Origin: JANOQP01 sp044227705
Lineage (GTDB): Bacteria > Bacteroidota > Bacteroidia > Chitinophagales > Saprospiraceae
Reading direction: 5' to 3'
Assembly: GCA_044227705.1 (NCBI GenBank)
Contig: JBGAWE010000100.1
Span: forward strand, 1-16,586
Length of the DNA stretch: 16,586 nucleotides
Below are positions 7,744 through 13,927 of the stretch, one piece after another; the stretch's first letter is position 1, and the number at the start of each line of letters is the position of its first letter. Below the pieces are notes generated by a model. It saw nothing but the letters and a program-made list of their open reading frames with translations. It was not told the DNA's origin and ran no database searches. A program made the translations under genes and the position numbers.

Positions 7744-8154
7744 TTATATTCCAAACCCATTTTGTATTAAAAGATTTAGAACTTGTGTCATACCTCCTTC
7801 CCGCAATACTTCTAATAAAACATTTGGCGGAGGCCAATTACTCATATATGGATTAGAATCTGGTCCGGTATAAAGTCCACCACTTGGTCCTGTATATAGC
7901 CCTCCTCCGGGACCTGTGTAAAGCCCACCACCTGGCCCTGTGTAAAGACCGCCCCCTGGTCCAGTATAAAGTCCGCCACCCGGCCCTGTGTACAAACCAC
8001 CGCCGGGGCCTGTATATAGCCCTCCTCCAGGACCTGTGTAAAGCCCACCACCAGGGCCAGTATAAGCTCCACCACCAGGGCCAGTATAAAGTCCGCCGCC
8101 CGGCCCTGTGTACAAACCACCGCCGGAGCCTGTATATCTATTTCTTGGCCACAT
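7744..8154 (-). CDS. GGGLYTGP octapeptide-repeat protein, function unknown
   Basis: A 136-residue protein. After MWPRNR come 12 tandem eight-residue units of the form YTGPGGGL (variants: S in the first unit, A in the third, PSGGL and PDSNP at the end), then a unique tail YMSNWPPPNVLLEVLREGGM followed by a hydrophobic-rich helix ending NGFGI. There is no signal peptide or membrane helix. At DNA level the 24-bp unit has a higher-order 120-bp period: units 2-6 resemble units 7-11 nearly base for base. I have an impression of similar GGGxYTGP proteins in other bacteria, with the same NPYxSNxPP tail and no known function, but cannot verify it here. The Gly/Pro/Tyr repeat suggests an extended or beta-rolled domain plus a short helical tail. 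The gene is flanked by hairpin elements on both sides. Confidence 0.75.
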   Translation of the reverse strand: MWPRNRYTGSGGGLYTGPGGGLYTGPGGGAYTGPGGGLYTGPGGGLYTGPGGGLYTGPGGGLYTGPGGGLYTGPGGGLYTGPGGGLYTGPSGGLYTGPDSNPYMSNWPPPNVLLEVLREGGMTQVLNLLIQNGFGI

Positions 8155-8199
8155 AATTTTCGATTTTTATTGTTATGAATTTTTTTGTTCTAATAATTG

Positions 8200-8283
8200 C
8201 ACTCAACGGTGGCACTCACGCATACCGCCGCCTGCGTTGGCTTCGAGTTAGGCTTTGGCGGCCGTTGGCAGGAGTGCGTTGTT
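8200..8283. repeat. Nested inverted repeat (block element B)
   Basis: Nested arms CAAC...GTTG (8204-8207/8278-8281), GCACTC...GAGTGC (8212-8217/8272-8277) and GCCGCC...GGCGGC (8227-8232/8257-8262) enclose a 24-base loop, with symmetric 9-base internal loops between the inner two stems. It is GC-rich amid AT-rich sequence and lies between two genes of the same strand. It superficially resembles an integron attC hairpin (ACTCAAC fits RYYYAAC), but the partner GTTGTTC does not fit GTTRRRY. Confidence 0.6.
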
Positions 8284-8301
8284 CGCTTCTGTTTTATTCT
8301 A

Positions 8302-8886
8302 TTATAGATTAAGTTTCAATTGTTTTTGGTTTTTATCTTCTATTTGAACTTGCAATAGTTCTTTATGGTTTTCACTTAAATACTTTACAAGTAATCCAGC
8401 ATGAGACAATGGTTTTGATGTATTTTCAATATCAGTATTTGTGGTATAATCCAAAAAAACAATATTTTTTTCTTGGGCAATAATTACGACCTTATCAATC
8501 AACTCATTTAATTTATTTTTAAGCACCCAAAAGTATGTTGGTAGATAAATTAATTTTCTTGCCTCAATATAATTAAGCAATTCACCATTTCGACCTTTTC
8601 TATGTCCGAGAACTTTTCCTTTTACTCTAACTGACCTTTTTATCCCACTCATAGATTTAATTTTAAGTTTTGAGAGGTCAATATCATCTTTACTAAAAAC
8701 CTTTAATGCTTGCCATATTCCCTCAACACTTTCAGAATATTCACCCTCAAAAAATGGTACTGGAATCTCAACAGGATAAAGACTAAATTGTATAAGGCAT
8801 ACTTGCTTTTGCAGAAGGTTATCATTCTTTAAAGTGGATATTCTTTTGGATGTTTTCTATATATTTTTTTTAACAACGTAAAGCAT
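8302..8886 (-). pseudogene. DUF6939-like gene with a broken 5' end
   Basis: The minus frame is open from 8856 to a TAA at 8302 (184 codons), but its first ATG is at 8652, deep inside the similarity. Before that Met the frame reads FSLYPVEIPVPFFEGEYSES and VEGIWQALKVFSKDDIDLSK; after it come VLGHRKG, LLNYIEARKLIYLPTYFWVL and IVFLDYTTNTDIENTSKPLSHAGLLVKYL. I recognise these as blocks of the DUF6939 family (function unknown). The missing N-terminus is found in other frames: ATG 8886 starts MLYVVKKNI then TAG, and KHPKEYPL, a TAA, then MITFCKSKYAL follow. At least two frameshifts (one in an A8 run) and one stop separate these pieces. The gene is either decaying or misassembled; a 116-residue product from 8652 is possible but would lack the conserved front. 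The family name is from memory. Confidence 0.65.
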
Positions 8887-9200
8887 GGTATGTTAAATTT
8901 AAGTGACGCGTTGTATATGTTTTTAATGGCTGAATGGGCAGGCAGTTTTTTACTAATGCTGCTTGATAATATTTCCGCTTATTCTCTGGAATTCCAAAAT
9001 GGTTTGGATGTTTAAATAAACTTAAATCAATATTTTGAAAGCATTTCAGGTCATTGCCTACGACAACATCATTACTTGCGCATTCCCTGTATATAATGGA
9101 CTACTTGAAAGGACTTTGGTCATTCTAAAATTACATGTATCTCAGCTTTTTTAGAGGTTGAGTAAACATCATCGGGTGATTTCTTGTAAAGGCGCATCAA
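8870..9200 (-). pseudogene. Relic of an unrecognised gene
   Basis: Minus-strand frames contain successive protein-like pieces broken by stops and shifts: MRLYKKSPDDVYSTSKKAEI plus HVILE (9197-9120, TGA), then in frame PKSFQVVHYIQGMRK, then in another frame a 76-codon stretch (9100-8870) containing CASNDVVVGNDLKCF, LFKHPNHFGIPENKRKYYQ and LVKNCLPIQPLKTYTTRHLN. The last piece has no ATG. Its stop overlaps the ATG of the DUF6939-like gene by 17 bp, an arrangement typical of an operon. I do not recognise the family. Composition and the continuity of plausible protein sequence suggest a once-intact gene. Confidence 0.4.
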
Positions 9201-9439
9201 TCAGCATAATCATCACTTATTTATTACTATCTAAATTTCTCGATAACAAACTTCCACCTGGTTCGTTAATTTTTATTCATTATTTCTGAAGGCAAAACCC
9301 TTAATAGAAACCTTTGTTTTATAATGTGAGTTTAAATTTTTCAATCACGTGGTACAGTTTTGTAATGTGTGTATTTTTTAATTTCATTGTTCGCTTTGAT
9401 GGATTTCATAAGTTTGAGGACACCTTTACATCTTTTTTG
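9201..9439. other. AT-rich stretch with no supported gene
   Basis: Very AT-rich sequence with frequent stops in all frames. Short minus-strand runs such as NEPGGSLLSRNLDSNK (around 9227-9274) and KTKVSIKGFAFRNNE (near 9275-9320) could be further debris of the relic gene downstream, but each is under 30 codons and I cannot support a gene. No repeat, tRNA or terminator was recognised. Confidence 0.4.
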
Positions 9440-9559
9440 TTAGTTGCTCGCTTTTTTAAACGCTCCTTCTCTTTTTGCCTTTTTCCTCCTCTTTAAAGAT
9501 GCGTGTTCTTGTTCTTCTAATTGTTGATGATATTCTTCAACGGCTGATTTTTTCCAAAC
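9440..9559 (-). other. In-frame coding-like extension after the stop of the 9560-9979 gene
   Basis: Directly after the TAA at 9560-9562 the same frame continues for 39 sense codons: VWKKSAVEEYHQQLEEQEHA followed by SLKRRKKAKREGAFKKASN, then TAA. It is strongly charged and predicted helical, unlike random AT-rich DNA. It lacks its own ATG. It may be the true C-terminus of the upstream gene cut off by a nonsense mutation, or the remnant of another gene. Confidence 0.4.
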
Positions 9560-9979
9560 TTACCAAGGGAATAAACTTTTCAAGAAAAAAGAATCGTTTA
9601 AATTCTCCTTTAAGATAGAAACCTTGCGGAGACTTTTCGGATGTCTTTTGTGGTATGGCGAAAAGTATAAAAACGCTACCGTATCACCAATAGCATTGAA
9701 TATTTCATATTCATCTATCCGTTTTGAAATGTTTTCGACTTCAAAACTACCAGTTCTTCTATATTTAAGGAATTCCCTGTTAGAAGTTCTAAGGTTTCTT
9801 AAATACGTTTCATTTTCAGGGATACCATACGTTGGTATTGGATTAGTTTTCTCTAATCCAAACTCTCCAACTCCCTGTGGGAGTTCATCTAATTCACAAC
9901 ATTGAGGATTACTTTCAATTTCCTTAATGAGTTGTGCCTTAAATTCTTCCGGAACATATTTAAACCAATCGGGTTTCAT
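9560..9979 (-). CDS. Conserved-looking protein of unknown function
   Basis: A 139-residue acidic soluble protein starting MKPDWFKYVPEEFKAQLIKE at ATG 9979. Motif-like stretches are NPQCCELDELPQGVGEFGLE, NPIPTYGIPENETYLRNLRT, a KYRRTGS block, DEYEIFNAIGDT and FLYFSPYHKRHP. I have the impression that proteins with the GEFGLExTNPIPxYGIP and YISPYH pattern recur in bacterial genomes, but I know no function. No signal peptide or membrane segment. It follows the 9989-10369 gene after only 9 bp, so the two form an operon. The frame continues after its TAA with another coding-like segment, so the protein may be C-terminally truncated. Codon use is AT-rich, unlike the flanking housekeeping genes, which suggests transfer. 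Confidence 0.75.
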   Translation of the reverse strand: MKPDWFKYVPEEFKAQLIKEIESNPQCCELDELPQGVGEFGLEKTNPIPTYGIPENETYLRNLRTSNREFLKYRRTGSFEVENISKRIDEYEIFNAIGDTVAFLYFSPYHKRHPKSLRKVSILKENLNDSFFLKSLFPW

Positions 9980-9988
9980 ACAGTTGAT

Positions 9989-10369
9989 TTACCAAGCGTA
10001 GCCGCCGCCTTCGACCCTTCTTACCTCTGAGGGTGTTCTGTTGTGAATCATCTTTGCAAACTTAATTGCAGCAAGATAGTCAAAGAAATTCGAGATTTGA
10101 GATTCATTAAAATGCTGGATACAGTAACCCGCCAAATGTGTCCTCAGTCTTTCTTTGTCAAAATTCTCTGAAATTCTGCTGATAAATACAGATTTCATAA
10201 CAATCGCCTCAGCCTCACTTTTTCCGATTGCGTTGTTCAATATCAGCAAAAGTTCATTTACGGCTGACTCAATATCTCTCCTTCCTTTTGGAAAAATATC
10301 GTTATTAATCCTCTCAAATTGTTCGTTGAGTTTATTTTGTTTCGGTTTTAAAAAATCAAAAAGTCCCAT
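9989..10369 (-). CDS. Small protein of unknown function, first gene of a two-gene operon
   Basis: A 126-residue protein from ATG 10369 (MGLFDFLKPKQNKLNEQFER). The short MGLFDFLK start is common in soluble bacterial proteins of unknown role. The body is predicted helical: RDIESAVNELLLILNNAIGK, SVFISRISENFDKERLRTHL and IQHFNESQISNFFDYLAAIK; the C-terminus RRVEGGGYAW is glycine-rich with a terminal Trp. No catalytic motif, signal peptide or membrane helix was seen. It is followed 9 bp later by the 9560-9979 gene; such tight pairing suggests a functional partnership (for example toxin/immunity or regulator/effector), but that is inference. AT-rich codon use matches the rest of the block. The 54 bp upstream are extremely AT-rich and show no TAnnTTTG box. 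Confidence 0.72.
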   Translation of the reverse strand: MGLFDFLKPKQNKLNEQFERINNDIFPKGRRDIESAVNELLLILNNAIGKSEAEAIVMKSVFISRISENFDKERLRTHLAGYCIQHFNESQISNFFDYLAAIKFAKMIHNRTPSEVRRVEGGGYAW

Positions 10370-10423
10370 ATTTATTAAATTTTATTGGTTATTTATTTTT
10401 TTTAATTGAAGCGAACAAGTGGA

Positions 10424-10534
10424 TATACGCACCTCCCGACAAAAGTTCCGGAACTTTATCCCCGAGGTGCGCATAAGTTGCCATTCTCCAGCATGTTGTG
10501 CCGAGAAGCCAGTGGCGGTTGGGAGGTGCGTATA
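10424..10534. repeat. Three-armed inverted repeat with central palindrome (block-edge element C)
   Basis: TATACGCACCTCCC (10424-10437) has an exact reverse complement at 10521-10534 and a near copy of that complement, GAGGTGCGCATA, at 10464-10475. Between the first two arms lies the perfect 16-bp palindrome AAAGTTCCGGAACTTT (10442-10457). Two alternative hairpins, about 50 and about 110 bases, can therefore form from the same left arm. It marks the far edge of the AT-rich block and is followed by a plus-strand terminator. No coding potential. Confidence 0.75.
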
Positions 10535-10570
10535 ACCAACTGTGAAAGAATGGAAAGGCGCAACTGCAGG

Positions 10571-10590
10571 ACCGCTGTGGGCGGTTTTTT
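10571..10590 (+). terminator. Intrinsic terminator without an assigned gene
   Basis: ACCGC (10571-10575), a five-base loop and GCGGT (10581-10585) are followed by a run of six T (10585-10590), a standard Rho-independent terminator for plus-strand transcription. No plus-strand gene precedes it; the only structured sequence upstream is element C. Confidence 0.6.
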
Positions 10591-10758
10591 CTCGCCCAAA
10601 AATCGCAATGCCCCCGCATCCGCAAAATTTTCTCATTTAAATTTTAAAAAATCTATCGGACTGCGGACTTTGTCCCGCCCTTTGCTTTGGGATGTGGGGC
10701 GTGGACCCTCGAATTCGGCGCCGAAACGCTCCTGATTGGCGTCTAGTCGGAGGCCGGT
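10591..10758. other. Intergenic sequence, nothing recognised
   Basis: Part of the gene-poor stretch 10535-11265. This segment passes from AT-rich to GC-rich sequence. The open frames through it show no recognisable protein features, and no promoter box was found. Confidence 0.4.
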
Positions 10759-11019
10759 ATGCGAGAAACATGCTCTTTTTTCGGCGGAAAGAAGTTTACA
10801 GCGACGGAAAACCAGCTGGTTGCAGGAAAAGACCCGCTACAACTGCGGAAAAAGGAGGTTCTGGCGGCGGGAAAAGACCTTCTGGCTGCGGAAAAAGAGG
10901 TTCTATCGGCGAAAAAAGACCTTCTATCCGTGGAAAAAGAGGTTCTGGCGACGAAAAAAGACTTTCCAGCTGCGGAAAAACACCTTCTAGCTGCGCGCAA
11001 AGAGGTTATTTCTCGGTGA
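10759..11019 (+). CDS. Possible 86-residue heptad-repeat protein (may be non-coding)
   Basis: From ATG 10759 the frame encodes an N-terminal segment (MRETCSFFGGKKFTATENQL) and then seven-residue units such as LAAGKDL, LAAEKEV, LSAKKDL, LSVEKEV, LATKKDF, PAAEKHL and LAARKEV, ending ISR. This would be one long charged amphipathic helix or coiled coil. However, all three plus frames and a minus frame are also open because the DNA unit is 21 bp, so openness alone is not evidence for translation. No promoter or family is recognised. It could equally be a non-coding minisatellite. Confidence 0.25.
   Translation: MRETCSFFGGKKFTATENQLVAGKDPLQLRKKEVLAAGKDLLAAEKEVLSAKKDLLSVEKEVLATKKDFPAAEKHLLAARKEVISR
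10861..11007. repeat. Tandem repeat array, 21-bp unit, seven copies
   Basis: Seven consecutive 21-bp units with the pattern CTGGCTGCGGAAAAAGAGGTT and variants; a diverged copy lies at 10815-10835. Units alternate between ending GACCTT-like and GAGGTT, giving a 42-bp higher-order period. The last units are more diverged. It lies in the 896-bp gap between the AT-rich block's first gene and rmuC. Confidence 0.85.
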
Positions 11020-11206
11020 AATGACTTTATATTTTAATATAACTTGCTTCTGGCGAGTTGACAACACGTTCTTTTTCCGGGGAAAGTGGTTTCAGCCGCC
11101 GCCCACTTGGTTCTGACGCGGGGGAATGAAGCGGAGGTTTTCTCGCCGCGCATTTTGTTTCAAAATCTGTTTCGTATTTTTTGAAACATTTTTTCAAAAC
11201 GAAATG

Positions 11207-11238
11207 ATTGAAATAAAAAACAAGGAGTTGTACGTTTG
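11207..11238 (+). promoter_or_regulatory. Candidate rmuC promoter (ATTG ... TACGTTTG)
   Basis: TACGTTTG (11231-11238) matches the Bacteroidota -7 element TAnnTTTG, and ATTG at 11207-11210, 20 bp upstream, fits three of four bases of the -33 TTTG element. Transcription would begin near 11245, giving a leader of about 20 bases before the rmuC ATG at 11266. Confidence 0.6.
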
Positions 11239-11265
11239 CTCCGGCTTCCGACAACCGGCCGGACG

Positions 11266-12603
11266 ATGGACAATCTCACGCTCCTCATTATCATAGGTGT
11301 CGCGCTCGTCGCGGCGGTGCTGTTTCTGCTCAAGCGGCCGTCTCCGGGCGTGCAAATATCGGTGGGGATGGTCTCGCGCGACGCTTTCGAAGCGGTGCAG
11401 GGCCAGCTCAACGCCATGAAAATCGACCTTGGCGAGCGCGAGAAGGCGTTGCGCGAAGCCTTTGCCCAAATCGCCGCCCGCGACGAGACGGTGCGCCACC
11501 TCGAAGACCGTTTGCTCGACCAAAAGGCGGAACTTGAAAAGCTCAACGGCCGCTTCAAGACGGAGTTTGAGAACCTTTCGAACCGGATTTTCGAGGAGAA
11601 GAGCCAACAATTCTCCGAGCAGAACCGGCAACAGCTCTCCGGCCTCCTCCAACCGCTCCGAGAGCGCATCAGGGAGTTTGAGGAAAAGCTCGGCCACCAG
11701 TTTTTGGAGGAGACGCGCGAGCGGTTTTCGCTTAAAAAGGAACTGGAGTCGCTGCGACTGCTGAACGGCCAGCTGAGCCTTGACGCAAACAACCTCGCCG
11801 CCGCCCTGAAAGGAAAATCGAAGGTGCAGGGCGATTGGGGCGAGTTCCAACTGGAACTCATCTTGGAAAAGGCCGGCCTCTCGAAAGGCGTGCATTTCAT
11901 CACCCAGTCCAGTTTTCTCGACGACGAAGGTCGGCAAAAAAGACCCGACGTCGTCATTCAGTTGCCCGGCGACCGTCACCTCATCATCGACTCAAAAGTT
12001 TCGCTCACGGCCTTCGAGCGATGGGCCAACGAAGTCGACGAGGCCAAAAAGCCTTCCCATGCCCGCGCCCACCTCGACAGCCTGCGGGCGCATATCAACG
12101 GCTTGAGCGGCCGCAACTACCAGTCGCTCTACCAGATAAACTCGCCGGATTTCCTTCTGCTTTTCGTCCCGCTCGACGGCGCCCTCGCGCTGGCCAGCGA
12201 GCACGACCCGCGGCTCCTCACAGACGCGATGGAGAAGAACATCGCCATCGTCACCAACTCGACCCTTTTGGCGGTGATGCGGACGGTGGGGCATCTCTGG
12301 AAACAAGAAAGGCAGACGCGCTCTGTTCAAGAAATTGCGCGGTTGAGTGGGCTGCTGTACGACCAGTTTGTGGCCTTCGTCGATGACCTTCGGCTCGTCG
12401 GCCAACGCATGGACGCGGCTCGGCAGAGCTTCGACGACGCGATGGGAAAGCTCACCGAGGCAAAAAGGCAGGGGGACACGCTCGTTGGCCGCGCGGAAAA
12501 AATCCGGCAACTCGGGGCAAAAAGCACCAAGCGGCTCCCGCGAGAGATGATTGGCGAGGCGGAGTCGAACGGCAGCCTAATGCGAGCGGAACCGGAGGGT
12601 TGA
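11266..12603 (+). CDS. rmuC: DNA recombination protein RmuC family
   Basis: A 445-residue protein. I chose ATG 11266 (MDNLTLLIIIGVALVAAVLF) because the membrane helix characteristic of RmuC begins there; a TTG 30 bp upstream lies inside the promoter. After the N-terminal anchor there is a long coiled coil (about residues 35-180, Glu/Lys/Gln-rich), then the RmuC core: GKSKVQGDWGEFQLELILEK, RPDVVIQLPGDRHLIIDSKV (PD-(D/E)xK-like nuclease fold with DSK), YQINSPDFLLLFVPLDGALA, ALASEHDP, and NSTLLAVMRTVGHLWKQERQ. The family limits inversions and recombination at repeats and in E. coli is genetically linked to DNA damage control; a direct nuclease activity is inferred from the fold. The 3' end overlaps the convergent acyltransferase gene by 27 bp. 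Confidence 0.93.
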   Translation: MDNLTLLIIIGVALVAAVLFLLKRPSPGVQISVGMVSRDAFEAVQGQLNAMKIDLGEREKALREAFAQIAARDETVRHLEDRLLDQKAELEKLNGRFKTEFENLSNRIFEEKSQQFSEQNRQQLSGLLQPLRERIREFEEKLGHQFLEETRERFSLKKELESLRLLNGQLSLDANNLAAALKGKSKVQGDWGEFQLELILEKAGLSKGVHFITQSSFLDDEGRQKRPDVVIQLPGDRHLIIDSKVSLTAFERWANEVDEAKKPSHARAHLDSLRAHINGLSGRNYQSLYQINSPDFLLLFVPLDGALALASEHDPRLLTDAMEKNIAIVTNSTLLAVMRTVGHLWKQERQTRSVQEIARLSGLLYDQFVAFVDDLRLVGQRMDAARQSFDDAMGKLTEAKRQGDTLVGRAEKIRQLGAKSTKRLPREMIGEAESNGSLMRAEPEG

Positions 12604-13881
12604 GAAAGCGGCCGCGACCAGTTTTTGGCGGGCTTCAAGAAGTGATGCCCGTTCGTTCTCGGGCAGGTTTTGTGCGGCGCGGGCTTGTTTGCAAAAGCCC
12701 ATGATCTCAAAAAAGAGCATCGATAGATACCCCCAAAGCGGAAGTAGCAAGGCCGCCGCGATGAAAACCGCCCGCCCCGTGCAGAGCGCCGCGACGAGAA
12801 TCGCCGGAAACCAGATGACGCTGTAGCCGACTATTCCCACGCCCATCTCAATAGAGGAGCGGAACTCGGCCTTTCGGGCCTTCTTTTTCATCACCCAATT
12901 GGCCAGCTTGGCGGGCGGCCAGACGAGCGCCCAACCCAAGGGCGCGGGCAGGAAACCAATGATGCCCAAAAGCATCCATGTCCACGACGACCAAGCGGGT
13001 TGGACGAGGCCGAAGTCGGTCACGCCCAGTTTTTCGAGCTTGGAGAAATAGGCATCGGCTTGTTGGGCGAGGCTCTTTTTGTCTTCCCCGGAAAGTTCGT
13101 TGAGGTGGTCGGCGATGGCTTTTTCATCGTGCAGCCTGTCGGGGCTTGTCGAGAAATGAGGCGCGAGCGGCCGGTCGACGGGGTTTCTGAAAAGTTGGAA
13201 AAGCTGCTCGGCCAGCTCGTCGTCGGAAGGTTCTTTCACGATGACCATCAACTCCCGGAGCCGGGCTTCCATGAGATTGGTCAACTCGGAAATGGCGGCA
13301 GCAGGGTTTTGTTGGTGCTTTTCATAAAAATCCGCCACCCGGATGGGGTCGCCTGCCATGAACATGACCTCGCTTCTCGGCTGGTCGGCATAGGTGTAAT
13401 TCGCCCCGACGGGGACGATTTGCAGGTTGCGGAGATTGTTTTTCTCAAAAGCCTGCCAGGCAATCCGCGCCGCGCCCTTTTGCATCGGGCGAAGCCGCTT
13501 TTCATGCGCACTGATGCCCTCGACGTAGATGGCGAGGATCTGGTTTTCGGCCAGTTTTTGGGCGCAAAACTCGAAGACCTCGTTGTTGCGCCGCGAATCC
13601 TCGTAGCCTTCCCGGAAACGATAGACCGGGAACATGTTCATGCTCCCCATGATTTGCGCCGCCCGCTTCTTTCGGAAGAGGTCGCCGCGTGTCATGTGCC
13701 AAAGCTGCTTTTTTATGTAGGCGGAAAGCACCAACGGGTCCACAAAACCGGTCGGGTGGTTGACGGCAAGGATGACCGGCGCGTCGAGCGGTATCTTTTC
13801 AAAATCTGTGATGAAGACCCGCCGATAGAAGGGTCGCATCGCCGCGTGGACGGCAGGGCGAAAAATCCGGTAGAGCAACAT
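12577..13881 (-). CDS. 1-acyl-glycerol-3-phosphate (PlsC-like) acyltransferase with C-terminal membrane segments
   Basis: A 434-residue protein from ATG 13881 (MLLYRIFRPAVHAAMRPFYR); a TTG 39 bp upstream is less likely. The PlsC motifs are present: NHPTGFVDP (catalytic His42 and Asp48), GSMNMFPVYR, and YVEGISAHEKRL (Glu121-Gly122, acceptor phosphate site), then IVPVGANYT. Residues past about 300 form hydrophobic stretches (WTWMLLGIIGFLPAPLGWAL; IVGYSVIWFPAILVAALC; AVFIAAALLLPLWGYLSMLF), so the enzyme is membrane-bound by a C-terminal region longer than in short PlsC proteins. This architecture is common in Bacteroidota. It probably acylates a glycerol-phosphate or related lipid precursor; the exact acceptor is unknown. 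It overlaps rmuC tail to tail by 27 bp. Confidence 0.9.
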   Translation of the reverse strand: MLLYRIFRPAVHAAMRPFYRRVFITDFEKIPLDAPVILAVNHPTGFVDPLVLSAYIKKQLWHMTRGDLFRKKRAAQIMGSMNMFPVYRFREGYEDSRRNNEVFEFCAQKLAENQILAIYVEGISAHEKRLRPMQKGAARIAWQAFEKNNLRNLQIVPVGANYTYADQPRSEVMFMAGDPIRVADFYEKHQQNPAAAISELTNLMEARLRELMVIVKEPSDDELAEQLFQLFRNPVDRPLAPHFSTSPDRLHDEKAIADHLNELSGEDKKSLAQQADAYFSKLEKLGVTDFGLVQPAWSSWTWMLLGIIGFLPAPLGWALVWPPAKLANWVMKKKARKAEFRSSIEMGVGIVGYSVIWFPAILVAALCTGRAVFIAAALLLPLWGYLSMLFFEIMGFCKQARAAQNLPENERASLLEARQKLVAAAFSTLRFRSH

Positions 13882-13927
13882 CTTCCGTTCCGTTTGGGGC
13901 GAAGGTATTTTGGGAATCAAGTTTTGG

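Noticed and set aside
7842..8156. Other open frames through the GGGLYTGP repeat, both strands
   Set aside because: They are open only because the 24-bp unit is a multiple of three; only the minus-strand frame at 7744-8154 has a unique, protein-like tail.
9314..9496. A 60-residue plus-strand hydrophobic open frame
   Set aside because: Phe/Leu-rich because it reads T-rich sequence antisense to Lys-rich codons; no family, start context or promoter supports it.
8870..9562. Alternative genetic code (TGA/TAA read as sense)
   Set aside because: A few stops fall inside protein-like segments, but intact genes in the window end in the same codons, and frameshifts also occur, so decay or sequence errors explain it better.
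7500..10540. Classical integron cassette array
   Set aside because: No integrase is seen, and none of the hairpin elements has both RYYYAAC and GTTRRRY core boxes in the right orientation; kept only as a cassette-like hypothesis.
10861..11007. CRISPR array
   Set aside because: The repeats are contiguous 21-bp units without spacers, and no cas genes are present.
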